Positions 40,844-50,582 of a DNA stretch of 64,000 nucleotides are shown here, piece after piece. Position 1 is the first letter of the stretch; each line of letters opens with the position of its first letter. The DNA is from Stappia stellulata DSM 5886 (GTDB taxonomy: Bacteria; Pseudomonadota; Alphaproteobacteria; Rhizobiales; Stappiaceae): contig NZ_AUIM01000011.1 in NCBI RefSeq assembly GCF_000423705.1, positions 186,001 to 250,000 of the forward strand, given 5' to 3'. Both the position numbers and the translations under genes were made by a program. The notes beneath the pieces were generated by a model. It was given only the letters and a program-made list of their open reading frames with translations, was not told the DNA's origin and ran no database searches.

Positions 40844-41590
40844 CTAGTCCGACGGGGTCCGGCTGGCATAAAAGGCAGCGACTGCGGCAATCTCCGCATC
40901 GGTCATCGCATCGGCGATCCGTTCCATGACACCGAGAGGGCTGCCGCTGCGCTTCCCCGCCTTCCAGGCGGTCAGCTGGGCTTCGATGTAGGCGGCGGGC
41001 TGCCCCTCCAGCGGCGGCGCGATCGCGATCTCGGCAAGATCGCCGATCCCCTCATGACACATGACACAGGCCGTCACATCGCGTCCGTCGGGGGCACGGC
41101 GCCCGGCATAGGCCAGCAATTCGCCGGATCGCGCAAGCTGCCAGTCGAGATCGGCCGGCGGCTTGCCTTCCGGGCGGGGCAGGCTCGCGTAATAGGCGAG
41201 AACCGCCGTTTTCTCCGCCTCCGCAAGACGGGCCGCGATGGGTGCCATCACGTCGTTGACCCGTTCGCCGCCGATATAGGCGGCAAGCTGGGCATAGAGA
41301 TAATCATAGGGCAAACCCGCCAGCCCCGGCACGATCCCGGTGCCTTCGCCCTTCAGGCCGTGACAAGCCATGCATTTCATGTCGACACCGCCTGCCACCG
41401 CGCCGCCGGTGGCGATCTCGCGCCCCCGCGCGATGCGCGCATCGTCGAAACGCGCGGCTGCCTCCTCCCCAAACCCGAACAGTCCGGACGATCCCCGGTC
41501 CGCGTCCTGGGCCACGGCCTGTCCGGAACCGGACGCAATGAAAATCGAGGTCCACAGCAAGACGGGGCGAAGCCGAGCAAACAGCGACAT
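40844..41590 (-). CDS. Di-haem cytochrome c (c4-like)
   Basis: A 248-residue secreted protein with a signal peptide (LLWTSIFIASGSGQAVAQ) and two haem-binding CxxCH motifs, CMACH (73-77) and CVMCH (175-179), in two cytochrome c domains. Possible Met axial ligands are in VNDVMAP and SPLGVMERIADAM. It resembles cytochrome c4, an electron carrier in the periplasm. It starts 4 bp after the single-haem cytochrome gene, which in turn starts 19 bp after the amine oxidase gene, so it is probably the last link of that electron chain. Confidence 0.9.
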   Translation of the reverse strand: MSLFARLRPVLLWTSIFIASGSGQAVAQDADRGSSGLFGFGEEAAARFDDARIARGREIATGGAVAGGVDMKCMACHGLKGEGTGIVPGLAGLPYDYLYAQLAAYIGGERVNDVMAPIAARLAEAEKTAVLAYYASLPRPEGKPPADLDWQLARSGELLAYAGRRAPDGRDVTACVMCHEGIGDLAEIAIAPPLEGQPAAYIEAQLTAWKAGKRSGSPLGVMERIADAMTDAEIAAVAAFYASRTPSD

Positions 41591-41594
41591 GCGC

Positions 41595-42041
41595 TCACCC
41601 TCCCTCAAGTTCGGCAAATTCCTTGCGCATCCGCGCCACCGCCTCGGCCGTCACCTCTCCCTGGTAGCTGTTGCCAAGGTTGCTGCGCAGGAAGTTCACG
41701 ATTGCGGCCACCTGGCTGTCGTCGAGCCATTCGGCAAAGGACGGCATCGCGCCATTGCCTTCGAGGATGAGATTGACCGGATACCGGGCGGTGCTCATGC
41801 GCGCGTTTCCGGCAAGGGCGGGATAGGCCGCCGCGCCCGAAACGCCTTCGCCATCCGATCCGTGACAGCCCGAACAGGCACGGCGAAACAGCGTTGCGCC
41901 ATCCGTGTCGGTGAACCGGTCGACGGTCGATCCCAGGTCATGCGTGCCGGGCCTGGCCGGCGCGTCATGATCCTGCGACCATGCGGCAAAGCCGACGGAG
42001 GCGAAAACGACGACAAGAGCGCAACGTGCAACGTGGGTCAT
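41595..42041 (-). CDS. Mono-haem cytochrome c
   Basis: A 148-residue protein with a signal peptide (about residues 1-22, VARCALVVVFASVGFAAWS) and one haem motif, CSGCH (56-60), in LFRRACSGCHGSDGEG. The likely Met ligand is in GNGAMPSFAEWLDD. It lies between the Tat-exported amine oxidase and the di-haem cytochrome on the same strand, so it is a good candidate for the direct electron acceptor of the oxidase. Confidence 0.9.
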   Translation of the reverse strand: MTHVARCALVVVFASVGFAAWSQDHDAPARPGTHDLGSTVDRFTDTDGATLFRRACSGCHGSDGEGVSGAAAYPALAGNARMSTARYPVNLILEGNGAMPSFAEWLDDSQVAAIVNFLRSNLGNSYQGEVTAEAVARMRKEFAELEGG

Positions 42042-42060
42042 GCAAAGCCTCCTTCGACGC

Positions 42061-43659
42061 TCACGGCGCGCTCGTCGCGTGGTCATGCACCTGCCGGATG
42101 GCATCGAGCGCCGACAACAGCGAGCCCTCCTGCCAGCCGGGAAGATAGGAGATATGCTCGCCCGCACACACGAAGCGCTTGTCCATCGTCGCGGCGATTT
42201 CATAGTCGCGGCCGCGCTCGTCCCAATTGCTGTAGCAGCCCAGCATCCAGGGAACCCGGTGCCAGCTCAGGACAACGCCGGTGGAGAATTCCTCGCGATA
42301 CTGCGGATGAATTTGCGCCCCTTGCGAGAGAACCGATTCCAGACGCTCCCCGGGCGCCATCGAATTGTAGGCATAGGCCTGCGGGCCGTAGACGTAAGCG
42401 CCCAGGAGCACACCGGGCCCGCTTGAATGCATCTCGTTGGAGGGATAGCTGATCTCGGCGATGGGCAGGTCCGTCAGGGTGATGCCGCCGTAAATCTGCT
42501 CGTCGCGCTCCCAGAACCGGCGCTTGAATTCCAGTCCGGCCTTGACCGCCTCGTGATAGTGCAACTGCCGCATCACGCGGCGCAACTCGGGTGATACATC
42601 GACATCCAGCTGGCTGAGGATCGTGAAGGGAATGGTACAGACACAATAATCCGCCGCGACCTGCCCACCCTCGCCGTCGCCACCGACCTTGTCGAAGTCC
42701 ACGGTCACGCCGTCCTCGCCCTGCACGACCCGCGTCACACGGGCATTGTAGGTGATCAGGTCGCCGACCTCCCGCTGAAAGGCCTGCGCGATCTGCTCCA
42801 TCCCGCCGACAGGCTGGAACATCGGCGCATGATGCCGGTAGGTGGTGTGGTTGCGCATGTACTGCCAGAAGCGCGACGTAAGCAGGTCGTTCAAGGCGAT
42901 CGGCTCGGACGGCTCCGGCGCGGCATCCCAGAGCCCCCCGCCAGGCGCGCCGGCATCGGGGTAGCCCCGGTATTCGGCGGTGTCGAGATTGCGGCTGTAG
43001 CGATGGTTCTTGTCGAGCACTCCGAAGGAGGTCAACGATTCCAGCAGGATCTCGGTGTCCTCGACACTGGCGGTCTGGTCCAGCGCCCCCTTGTTGGTGG
43101 CCTTTGCCAGCAGTTCCGAGATCTGGCCGACGTAATCCGCCCAGGCATGACCGTAGCGCACCGGCTTGCCCCCGAAATGATCGGCCGAATGCAGATAGGC
43201 ATTCTGGTTTTCCTGAACGAACACCTCCAGAGGCACATTCAGCCGCTCGCAGTAATCGAGCAGCGCCCGGTGATGGTGGGGGATGCGCCACGGGCCAATG
43301 TTGATGTATTGGCCCTTGGAAAACCCGACGTCCTGCGTGTAGCCGCCAAGCTCTTCGATCCGGTCACCGCCCTTCAGCGTCCAGCACCGGCCGCCGGCGC
43401 GTGCCTGATACTCCAGGATCCGCACCGAATAGCCCGCATTGCGCAATTCCAGCGCCGCGCACAGGCCGGCAAGACCGGCACCCAGAACGACAACCGAGGC
43501 GCCCTCAGGGGCACCGCTCAGCTCCGGCGGCCCGCGGTAGGGGCTTTGCTGGGCATGACCGAGGCTCGTCATCGCGCTCATCATGGAGCCGGACCCTGCA
43601 GCAAGCCCGATCATCTTCAGCAGCGCTCGGCGGGACGGGCGGGAAGGGGTGTCAGACAT
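42061..43659 (-). CDS. Tat-exported flavin amine oxidase/dehydrogenase
   Basis: A 532-residue FAD-dependent amine oxidase. The N-terminus has a twin-arginine signal (SRRALLK at residues 9-15, then hydrophobic residues to GHA). The dinucleotide fold [17 protein letters not shown] is near residue 57, followed by [12 protein letters not shown] and [12 protein letters not shown]. The end reads [25 protein letters not shown], where the flavin ribityl and isoalloxazine sit. It is exported folded with its flavin. The two cytochrome c genes after it suggest electrons go to cytochrome c rather than O2, as reported for the nicotine dehydrogenase NicA2. The amine substrate is unknown. Confidence 0.9.
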   Translation of the reverse strand: MSDTPSRPSRRALLKMIGLAAGSGSMMSAMTSLGHAQQSPYRGPPELSGAPEGASVVVLGAGLAGLCAALELRNAGYSVRILEYQARAGGRCWTLKGGDRIEELGGYTQDVGFSKGQYINIGPWRIPHHHRALLDYCERLNVPLEVFVQENQNAYLHSADHFGGKPVRYGHAWADYVGQISELLAKATNKGALDQTASVEDTEILLESLTSFGVLDKNHRYSRNLDTAEYRGYPDAGAPGGGLWDAAPEPSEPIALNDLLTSRFWQYMRNHTTYRHHAPMFQPVGGMEQIAQAFQREVGDLITYNARVTRVVQGEDGVTVDFDKVGGDGEGGQVAADYCVCTIPFTILSQLDVDVSPELRRVMRQLHYHEAVKAGLEFKRRFWERDEQIYGGITLTDLPIAEISYPSNEMHSSGPGVLLGAYVYGPQAYAYNSMAPGERLESVLSQGAQIHPQYREEFSTGVVLSWHRVPWMLGCYSNWDERGRDYEIAATMDKRFVCAGEHISYLPGWQEGSLLSALDAIRQVHDHATSAP

Positions 43660-43885
43660 AGGGCACCTTGCAACGTCATTGAATGGCACCTCTCCAACAG
43701 CTGCAGGATCCGGTTTGTTCCGAGAATTCTGCGGGACCGACCCGGCGGAGGGGCGATGTCACCATGAATCGCACCGCCCGGCGCGTTTTCGCCGGCTTTC
43801 CACCATCGCCGGCTTCCCGAAACCCGAGCTTCATGCTAGGCGCTTGGACCATCTCCCAATGCCCAACCGTCGAAGGAAAATCCAC

Positions 43886-45502
43886 ATGGCCGTGGCGTCG
43901 AAACGCATCCCCGTTCCCGAACTGGTCCCCGTCAAGCGCGCGCTCCTGTCCGTCTCCGACAAGACCGGGCTGGTCGACTTCGCCAGGGCGCTTGCAGATC
44001 GGGGCGTTTCGCTGGTCTCCACCGGCGGCACCCGCGCGGCGCTTGCCGACGCAGGCCTTGCCGTCAGCGATATTTCCGAGGTCACGGGCTTTCCGGAAAT
44101 CATGGACGGCCGGGTGAAGACACTGCATCCCAATGTCCACGGCGGCCTTCTGGCGATCCGCGACGACGCCGACCACGCGGCCGCGATGCGCGAGCACGGC
44201 ATCGAGGGCTTCGACCTCGTCTGCGTGAACCTCTATCCCTTCGAGGAAACGGTGGCGAGCGGCGCGGATTTCGCGACCGCCATCGAAAACATCGACATCG
44301 GCGGCCCGGCCATGACCCGCGCGGCGGCCAAGAACCACGCCTATGTGACCATGATCAGCGATCCGGCCGACTATGCCGGCGTGATCGACGCCATGGACCA
44401 CAATGAAGGCCAGGTGCCGCAGGAACTGCGCAAGCGCCTGGCACAGAAGGCCTTCGCCCGCACCGCTGCCTATGACGCGGCCGTCTCCAACTGGTTCGCC
44501 ACCGCGATCGGCGAGCCGGCACCCGCGCATGTGGCGATGGGCGGCCAGCTGTCCTCGGTGATGCGCTACGGCGAGAACCCGCACCAGCAGGCGGCCTTCT
44601 ACACCACGCCGGAACGCCGCAACGGCGTCGCCACCGCCCGGCAGGTCCAGGGCAAGGCGCTGTCCTACAACAACATCAACGACACGGATGCCGCCTTCGA
44701 GCTGGTCAGCGAGTTCGATCCGGCAGCGTCCGCAGCCGTCGCCATCATCAAGCACGCCAATCCCTGCGGCGTCGCCGTCGGCGACACGCTGCGCGCGGCC
44801 TATGAGAGCGCGCTCGCCTGCGATCCCGTCTCCGCCTTCGGCGGCATCGTCGCCCTCAACCGCCCGCTCGACGCGGACGCCGCCACCGAAATCGTCAAGA
44901 TCTTCACCGAGGTGATCATCGCACCCGACGCGAGCGAGGAAGCCATCCGCATCGTCGCGGCGAAGAAGAACCTGCGCCTGCTGCTGACCGGGGGGCTCGC
45001 CGACCCGCGCGCGGGCGGACGGATCGTCAAGTCGGTTGCCGGCGGCCTGCTGGTCCAGGACCGTGACACCGGCATCGTCGACGATCTCGACCTCAAGGTG
45101 GTCACCAGGCGCCAGCCGAGCGATCAGGAGCTGGCCGACCTCAAATTCGCCTTCCGTGTCGCGAAACACGTGAAGTCCAACGCCATCGTCTACGTGAAGG
45201 ACGGCGCAACGGCTGGCATCGGCGCAGGCCAGATGAGCCGCATCGACAGCGCGCGTATCGCCGCCCAGAAGGCGCAGGACGCCGCCGATACGGCCGGCTG
45301 GGACGCACCGCGCACGCACGGCTCTGCGGTGGCCTCCGACGCGTTCTTCCCCTTCGCCGACGGCCTGCTCGCCGCCGCCAAGGCGGGTGCGACCGCCGTG
45401 ATCCAGCCGGGCGGCTCCATGCGCGACCAGGAGGTGATCGACGCCGCCGACGAAGCCGGGCTCGCCATGGTCTTCACCGGCATGCGGCACTTCCGCCACT
45501 GA
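43886..45502 (+). CDS. purH: Bifunctional AICAR transformylase/IMP cyclohydrolase
   Basis: A 538-residue enzyme for the last two steps of IMP synthesis. The N-terminal MGS-like cyclohydrolase has [30 protein letters not shown] and [10 protein letters not shown]. The C-terminal transformylase has [27 protein letters not shown] and [11 protein letters not shown]. The ATG at 43886 lies 12 bp after GAAGGAA; the long frame upstream overlaps the amine oxidase antisense and is not used. A GC-rich hairpin follows the stop. Confidence 0.97.
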   Translation: MAVASKRIPVPELVPVKRALLSVSDKTGLVDFARALADRGVSLVSTGGTRAALADAGLAVSDISEVTGFPEIMDGRVKTLHPNVHGGLLAIRDDADHAAAMREHGIEGFDLVCVNLYPFEETVASGADFATAIENIDIGGPAMTRAAAKNHAYVTMISDPADYAGVIDAMDHNEGQVPQELRKRLAQKAFARTAAYDAAVSNWFATAIGEPAPAHVAMGGQLSSVMRYGENPHQQAAFYTTPERRNGVATARQVQGKALSYNNINDTDAAFELVSEFDPAASAAVAIIKHANPCGVAVGDTLRAAYESALACDPVSAFGGIVALNRPLDADAATEIVKIFTEVIIAPDASEEAIRIVAAKKNLRLLLTGGLADPRAGGRIVKSVAGGLLVQDRDTGIVDDLDLKVVTRRQPSDQELADLKFAFRVAKHVKSNAIVYVKDGATAGIGAGQMSRIDSARIAAQKAQDAADTAGWDAPRTHGSAVASDAFFPFADGLLAAAKAGATAVIQPGGSMRDQEVIDAADEAGLAMVFTGMRHFRH

Positions 45503-45516
45503 CGGACGATGGAAAC

Positions 45517-45549
45517 GCGCGGCGCGTGCTTTGAAAACGCGCGCCGCGC
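45517..45549 (+). terminator. GC-rich hairpin after purH
   Basis: GCGCGGCGCG pairs with CGCGCCGCGC over 10 bp, 14 bp after the purH stop. No T run follows, so it may be a Rho-dependent stop or a message-protecting structure rather than a true intrinsic terminator. Confidence 0.4.
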
Positions 45550-45598
45550 ACCCCACATGTCTTCCCGAGACGGCAGTTCACGCAAGAAGGGCGGAGGC

Positions 45599-45994
45599 AT
45601 GGCGACGAGCGACTACGATCTTGGTATCGATCCCGAATATCTCGGTCCCGAAGACGAGCGGGAACAGAAGGTCAGCGCGCGCATCTTCACTGTCGCCCGC
45701 AAGGCGGCTAGGCAGATTCCCTTCATGGAAGACGTGATCGCGGCCTATTACTGCGCACTCGATCCGGCAACGCCATCGCGGGTGCGCGGCGCGATCTTCG
45801 CCGCCCTTGCCTATTTCGTGATGCCGCTGGACATGGTCCCGGACATGCTTTTGGGGATCGGCTTCACCGACGATGCCAGCGTGCTCCTGGGGGTTCTGGC
45901 GATGATGCGTACCCATGTACGCGACGAGCATCTGGAAGCCGCGCGCGACGCATTGGATCCCTCACGCGCGCGAACCGGCAAGACCGGCGCCTGA
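45599..45994 (+). CDS. DUF1232 (YkvA-like) membrane protein
   Basis: A 131-residue DUF1232 protein. The family motif [44 protein letters not shown] is present from about residue 60 and includes a membrane-associated hydrophobic segment. The role is undefined. The start ATG 45599 follows AAGAAGGGCGGAGGC; longer starts at 45557 and 45509 have no better site. Confidence 0.87.
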   Translation: MATSDYDLGIDPEYLGPEDEREQKVSARIFTVARKAARQIPFMEDVIAAYYCALDPATPSRVRGAIFAALAYFVMPLDMVPDMLLGIGFTDDASVLLGVLAMMRTHVRDEHLEAARDALDPSRARTGKTGA

Positions 45995-46010
45995 GGCCTC
46001 GGCGGCGCGC

Positions 46011-46484
46011 TCAGTCCGCCAGGTCGTCCCGCACGTCGCGCGGCGGCGTGCCGGGTGTGCGCCAGCAACCCGCCTGACGGCCCGCCAGCAGCCAATAGAC
46101 GAAGCCGCCAACGAAACCGGCGGCGAGAACGACGAGGCTGCCCGGCGGAAGGCCGCGGTGCGACGCCTGGTCGCCCGCCTCCTGCATTGCCCACAGGCCA
46201 AGCGCGATCACGCCGCCGGCGGCAAGATGAAAAACGATGCCGCGCAAGCGAAGCGCTTCCGACAGGAAAACGGCGAAAAGCGCCGGCACGAAGGACAGCC
46301 CGCCGATAACGCTGGCCCCGACAAGGCCGGCGCCGACTGCCGCACCGATTTCAGCGGGATGAGCCTCTCCCGTCCAGGCCTGAAACAGGCCAAAGGCCAG
46401 GAAAAAACCGGCTGCGACAAAGGCCAGCACCAGAGCGATCACCACACGGATCGTTTGCGCCAGCGCTGCGGCGGCATTGGTCAT
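46011..46484 (-). CDS. Uncharacterised four-helix membrane protein
   Basis: A 157-residue protein with four predicted membrane helices (about residues 12-36, 45-70, 80-100 and 115-135) and a short, charged C-terminus. I do not recognise a family motif. It lies 5 bp after the rlmN stop on the same strand and is probably co-transcribed with it. It is convergent with the DUF1232 gene. Confidence 0.7.
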   Translation of the reverse strand: MTNAAAALAQTIRVVIALVLAFVAAGFFLAFGLFQAWTGEAHPAEIGAAVGAGLVGASVIGGLSFVPALFAVFLSEALRLRGIVFHLAAGGVIALGLWAMQEAGDQASHRGLPPGSLVVLAAGFVGGFVYWLLAGRQAGCWRTPGTPPRDVRDDLAD

Positions 46485-46489
46485 GGCGC

Positions 46490-47719
46490 TCAGGCGCTCT
46501 GTCCGGCCGGCGCGCTTTCAAGCGCTGCCCGGTCGCGGGCGCGCATGCGTTCCGATTCCGACTTGAGCTGACCGCAGGCGGCGAAGATATCGCGCCCGCG
46601 CGGGGTGCGGATCGGCGACGCGTAGCCGGCATTGTTCACCACATCGGCGAAGGCTTCGATCTGCTCCCAGTCCGAGCATTCGTGCGCCGAGCCCGGCCAC
46701 GGATTGAACGGGATCAGATTGATCTTGGCCGGAATGCCGCGCAGCAGCTGCACCAGCTTGCGCGCGTCGGCCAGACTGTCGTTGACACCCTTGAGCATCA
46801 CATACTCGAAGGTGATGCGCCTGGCATTGTTCAGGCCCGGATAGGCGCGGCAGGCATCGAGCAGCGCCGCTATGTTCCATTTCTTGTTGATCGGCACCAG
46901 CTCGTCGCGCAACTCGTCGCGCACCGCATGCAGCGAAATCGCCAGCATGCAGCCGATTTCCGCGCCCGTGCGCGCGATCTCCGGAACGATCCCCGACGTC
47001 GACAGGGTGATGCGTCGCTTGGACAGCGACAGGCCGTCGCCATCGGAGGCGATCAACAGCGCCTTCTTGACGTTGTCGAAATTGTAGAGCGGCTCGCCCA
47101 TGCCCATCATCACGATGTTGGTGACCAGGCGCCCTTCGCTCGGCACCGCCGCATCCGCGGGCGTTTCGCCGCGCGGGAAATCGCCGAGACGGTCGCGGGC
47201 GATCAGGATCTGGGAGAGGATTTCCTCCGCCGTCAGATTGCGGACCAGTCGCTGCGTACCGGTATGGCAGAAGCTGCAGGTCAGCGTGCAGCCCACCTGC
47301 GAGGACACGCAAAGCGTCCCCCGTCCCTCTTCCGGGATATAGACGGTCTCGATCTCGACAGGTCGTCCGGCGCCGCGCGGCGGAAAGCGGAACAGCCACT
47401 TGCGCGTGCCGTCATTGGAGATTTGCTCGGAAACGATTTCGGGACGCGCGATGGTAAAAGCTTCATCGAGCTGCGCCCGCAAATCCTTGGAGACATTGCG
47501 CATATCGGAAAAATCGGAGACGCCGCGCACATACATCCAGTGCCACAGCTGTGCCACCCGCATGCGCAGCTGCCGCTCGGGAACGCCAATGCGCGAAAGC
47601 GCCTGTGCCAGGTCGTCCCGGTCGAGGCCGATCAGTGTCGGCTTTTCCGCGGGCTGTGCTGCCGTGGCCGGTGCGGTTTTGCGCCGCTTGTCGGGGCCGT
47701 CGATGTCGATCACGGTCAT
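46490..47719 (-). CDS. rlmN: Dual-specificity RNA methyltransferase RlmN
   Basis: A 409-residue radical SAM enzyme that methylates C2 of A2503 in 23S rRNA and A37 in some tRNAs. The 4Fe-4S cysteines are in [16 protein letters not shown] (CxxxCxxC). [16 protein letters not shown] and [13 protein letters not shown] are conserved, and the methyl-carrying Cys is near the end in [12 protein letters not shown] 47719 is chosen; the upstream extension to 47839 has no family similarity. Confidence 0.96.
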   Translation of the reverse strand: MTVIDIDGPDKRRKTAPATAAQPAEKPTLIGLDRDDLAQALSRIGVPERQLRMRVAQLWHWMYVRGVSDFSDMRNVSKDLRAQLDEAFTIARPEIVSEQISNDGTRKWLFRFPPRGAGRPVEIETVYIPEEGRGTLCVSSQVGCTLTCSFCHTGTQRLVRNLTAEEILSQILIARDRLGDFPRGETPADAAVPSEGRLVTNIVMMGMGEPLYNFDNVKKALLIASDGDGLSLSKRRITLSTSGIVPEIARTGAEIGCMLAISLHAVRDELRDELVPINKKWNIAALLDACRAYPGLNNARRITFEYVMLKGVNDSLADARKLVQLLRGIPAKINLIPFNPWPGSAHECSDWEQIEAFADVVNNAGYASPIRTPRGRDIFAACGQLKSESERMRARDRAALESAPAGQSA

Positions 47720-47871
47720 GATCCGGTTTCCAAAGGTTCGTGCGTCTTGAGGATCCGGCGCGAATGGGCCGCCCGGGACCCGTTCGGCTGCAGGGCCGCA
47801 GTCGAACGGTCGAAGTCTAACATGCCCGGCATCGGGCAACCTGCCCGAAATGAAAAGCCCTGCACCAACGC

Positions 47872-47903
47872 CGAAAGGCGGTGGCCTGAACCACCGCCTT
47901 TCG
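47872..47903 (-). terminator. Terminator-like hairpin downstream of ialB
   Basis: CGAAAGGCGGTGG and CCACCGCCTTTCG form a perfect 13-bp stem with a 6-base loop, about 68 bp after the ialB stop (minus strand) and before the rlmN start. It is followed by only a short T-poor tail, so termination strength is uncertain. Confidence 0.6.
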
Positions 47904-47970
47904 ACAGGACGACTGAATATACGTCATCGCCGGCAAATGCGAGTCCGATTGTCGCGGAAAACCGCCGGTT

Positions 47971-48480
47971 TTACCGGCAGGAAGAGTCCGCGGAGCCAAT
48001 CGCAGCCGTCACGCCGGACAGCGAAAAGGTGTAGGTCGTCTGGGTACCGCGCGCCGAAACGCCCGACACGACCATGTCCCGGCCGGCCTTCATGGCGGCG
48101 ACGAGCTTGCGCTCCTCCGCCGGATTGGCCATCCAGGCACCATCCTTCTTGGTGAACATCGTGAACTTCTGCCCGTCGACATCGACGGAAACGGAAGACT
48201 GCTCCTTGAAGGAATAGCCGACGATCACGCTTGGCTCATTGTCGACGTTCTCGCCCGGACGGTTCGATACGAAGAAGAACACGTCTCCGTGATTGCGATC
48301 GCTCGGGGCGAGCTTTGTGGGTTTCGAAAGCGCGTAGCAAACCTTGCCCTTGGCTCCGCCATAGGAATAGGTCGCCCATGCGCTGTGCTGGCCGATCAGA
48401 GCCGGCGTCTGCGCCAGCGCTGTCGCGCTCGTGAAAACAAGCGCAAGAAGGGCCGCAATTAGCGTTCGTGCCTGCATCAT
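47971..48480 (-). CDS. Invasion-associated locus B (IalB)-family protein
   Basis: A 169-residue secreted protein with a signal peptide (LIAALLALVFTSATALA) and the IalB pattern: WATYSYGGAKGKVCYALSKPTK, DVFFFVSNRP, VGYSFKEQSSV and MVVSGVSARGTQTTYTFSL. The family was named for a Bartonella erythrocyte-invasion locus but is widespread in free-living Rhizobiales, so it does not imply a pathogen. Two ATGs are adjacent (48480, 48477); an AGGAG lies just before them and fits the second slightly better. Confidence 0.87.
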   Translation of the reverse strand: MMQARTLIAALLALVFTSATALAQTPALIGQHSAWATYSYGGAKGKVCYALSKPTKLAPSDRNHGDVFFFVSNRPGENVDNEPSVIVGYSFKEQSSVSVDVDGQKFTMFTKKDGAWMANPAEERKLVAAMKAGRDMVVSGVSARGTQTTYTFSLSGVTAAIGSADSSCR

Positions 48481-48901
48481 CTCCTAACCGCTACTGCTCC
48501 CGTTGCATTTGGGTCAAACTCGCCAGGTTGGGGTTACCTTGTCTTAAGGATATCGCACCGCAAGTTACGAAAGGGTTGATAGATCCGCGTGAACGTGGCG
48601 CGACCTGTAAAACTCGGTATGATCGTGATGTGGAGCACGCTGCCTGTACAAATCGGGCGAGAGTGTGACATCACCGGAAAAGCGGGAAAAACCAAAACGC
48701 TATTGACGAATGCCGTCATGGCGGGCTGTTGTGCCAGCGGGGTCGAGACACGGATTGCAGGGTGTTCGAGACTTGTTTCCAGGCGTCGCTGGCGGGACCG
48801 ACGCGCCCGACAATGCGGGTGCGGCATGCAGGAATGGACAACGATAGACGATGTGGAACACTGCCGACCAGCTTCCTTGGACGGGTGAGGCCGCATAGAC
48901 C
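48481..48901. other. Non-coding divergent region between ialB and the sigma factor
   Basis: About 420 bp with no credible gene; short frames on both strands are Arg/Cys-rich and overlap each other. It must hold the promoters of ialB (minus) and the ECF sigma gene (plus). I could not pick a clear -35/-10 pair for either. Confidence 0.5.
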
Positions 48902-49468
48902 GTGGCAACGCCCGACCAGCTGACAGACCTTATCCGCCGCGTTGCAGACGAGCGCGACAAGACCGCCTTTGCGGCCCTGTTCGACCATTTCGCGCCGCGT
49001 CTGAAATCCTATCTGGTGCGCCTGGGGGCCGACGCCGCCTCGGCGGAGGAACTGACCCAGGAAGTGATGATCACGCTGTGGCGAAAGGCGCATCTCTTCG
49101 ATGACAGCCGCGCGACCGCGGCCACATGGCTGTTCCGCATCGCCCGCAACCGGCGGATCGACGCGCTGCGACGCGACCGCTCGGCCCTGCTCGACAAGGA
49201 AGACCCCAGCCTTCGACCAGCGGCGCCTGAAGATCAGGACGACGAGCTCGACGCGCGCCTGCGCGAGGACCGCGTGCGCGCGGCGCTGACCTCGCTGCCC
49301 GAGGAACAGGCCGACCTTATCCGCCGCGCATTTTTCTCCGGCCTGTCACACAGCCAGATCGCAGAGGACACCGGCCTGCCGCTCGGCACCGTGAAGTCCC
49401 GCATCCGCCTCGCCTTCGGTCGCCTGCGGCGCATCCTGGAGGCCGACGAGGCCGTCGACATCGACTGA
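48902..49468 (+). CDS. ECF RNA polymerase sigma factor (RpoE/ChrR-type)
   Basis: A 188-residue ECF sigma factor: region 2 (FAALFDHFAPRLKSYLVRLG through WLFRIARNRRIDALRRDR) and region 4 (LPEEQADLIRRAFFSGLSHSQIAEDTGLPLGTVKSRIRLAF). It resembles the ECF group that pairs with a ChrR-type zinc anti-sigma and answers singlet oxygen or envelope stress. However, no anti-sigma gene follows: a terminator and then convergent parB come next. The start is GTG 48902. Regulation would need a partner elsewhere. Confidence 0.92.
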   Translation: MATPDQLTDLIRRVADERDKTAFAALFDHFAPRLKSYLVRLGADAASAEELTQEVMITLWRKAHLFDDSRATAATWLFRIARNRRIDALRRDRSALLDKEDPSLRPAAPEDQDDELDARLREDRVRAALTSLPEEQADLIRRAFFSGLSHSQIAEDTGLPLGTVKSRIRLAFGRLRRILEADEAVDID

Positions 49469-49523
49469 TACATATCTCCGGAAAACCTGGCCGCTTCAAA
49501 CCGGCAGGCGCGAGACCAAAGCA

Positions 49524-49555
49524 AAAGGGCCGCCGGCAATGCCGCGGCCCTTTCT
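49524..49555 (+). terminator. Terminator between the sigma factor and parB
   Basis: AAAGGGCCGC pairs with GCGGCCCTTT in a 10-bp stem, followed by CT and an AT-rich run. It lies between convergent genes and could act on both. Confidence 0.75.
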
Positions 49556-49580
49556 ATTAAGCTATTGATAAATATTGTCT

Positions 49581-50492
49581 TTAAGACGAAACACCGAGAA
49601 TTCGGCAAATCTCGTCGAGCTGTTCCAGCGACGCATAGCGGATCTTGAGTTCGCCGGTGCCCTTCTCCTGCTTGTGAGCAATGGCGATCTTCAGGCCGAG
49701 CGTATCGGTCAGCCGCTTTTCGAGCGCGCGCGTGTCGGCGTCCTTCTCAGCCTTTTCAGCCTTGCCCTTCGGGCCGGCCTTCTTGGCGAAGGCATCCGGG
49801 TCTTGCGCCAGCCGCTCCGCCTCGCGCACGTTCAGGCCCTTTTCCAGGATCAACTCCGCCAGCGCGGCCGGGTCTTCCGCCGTGATCAGCGCACGTGCGT
49901 GACCCGCGGTCAAAAGCCCCTCGGCCAGATAGTCCTTCACCGAATTGGGAAGCTTGAGCAGGCGCAGCGTGTTGGCGACATGGCTGCGGCTCTTGCCGAT
50001 GACCTTGGCCAGTTCGCTCTGGCTGTAGGAAAACTCCTGGACGAGCTGGTCGTAGCCGAGCCCCTCCTCGATCGGATTGAGATCGGCGCGCTGGACATTC
50101 TCGATGATCGCCAGTTCCAGGGCTTCCTGATCGGTAACATCGCGCACCACGACGGGCACCACATGCAATCCGGCCCGCTGCGCCGCCCGCCAGCGTCGTT
50201 CGCCGGCAATAATCTCATAAGCATTGTCGCGAGAGGACACCGGCCGCACCAAAAGGGGCTGGACAATTCCCTTTTCGCGAATGGAGGAGGTCAGGTCGTC
50301 AAGATCGGCCTCGGTAAAGCTCTTGCGCGGGTTTCGCGGATTCGCGGTGAGGAACTCGATCGGCACCCGACGCGTGTCGCGCGGCGGGCGTGGATCCGAG
50401 GGCGGTTCGGTCCCGACCTCACCGATCAGTGCGGCCAGCCCCCGCCCGAGCCGCTTCTTCTTTCCGCTGTCGTCGTCCGCCATTTCGCTCAC
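49581..50492 (-). CDS. parB: Chromosome partitioning protein ParB
   Basis: A 303-residue parS-binding CTPase. It starts with the KKRLGRGLAALIGE head, which contacts ParA. The CTP-binding GERR box is in IIAGERRWRAAQ (97-100). IIENVQRADLNPIEEG follows, and a helix-turn-helix (SQSELAKVIGKSRSHVANTLRLLKL) reads parS. The C-terminal dimer domain is preceded by a Lys/Glu-rich linker. It is 90 bp downstream of parA on the same strand, and five parS-like sites lie 1.5-8 kb away. Confidence 0.97.
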   Translation of the reverse strand: MSEMADDDSGKKKRLGRGLAALIGEVGTEPPSDPRPPRDTRRVPIEFLTANPRNPRKSFTEADLDDLTSSIREKGIVQPLLVRPVSSRDNAYEIIAGERRWRAAQRAGLHVVPVVVRDVTDQEALELAIIENVQRADLNPIEEGLGYDQLVQEFSYSQSELAKVIGKSRSHVANTLRLLKLPNSVKDYLAEGLLTAGHARALITAEDPAALAELILEKGLNVREAERLAQDPDAFAKKAGPKGKAEKAEKDADTRALEKRLTDTLGLKIAIAHKQEKGTGELKIRYASLEQLDEICRILGVSS

Positions 50493-50582
50493 TCGTCACC
50501 CCTGCGCCCGATGCGCGTGTCCCCTGAAAGTCCTCAGTTTCAATTGTTGCGCATCCGAATCCATGCGCCGGCCGCTCCCCGA

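Noticed and set aside
43676..45556. A 626-residue minus-strand open frame opposite purH
   Set aside because: It mirrors purH codons and has no recognisable domain.
47971..48480. IalB as a sign of a pathogen
   Set aside because: IalB-family proteins are widespread in free-living Rhizobiales, and nothing else here points to virulence.
48589..48888. A 99-residue frame upstream of the sigma factor
   Set aside because: Arg- and Cys-rich with no ribosome-binding site, and overlapped by equally long frames on the other strand.
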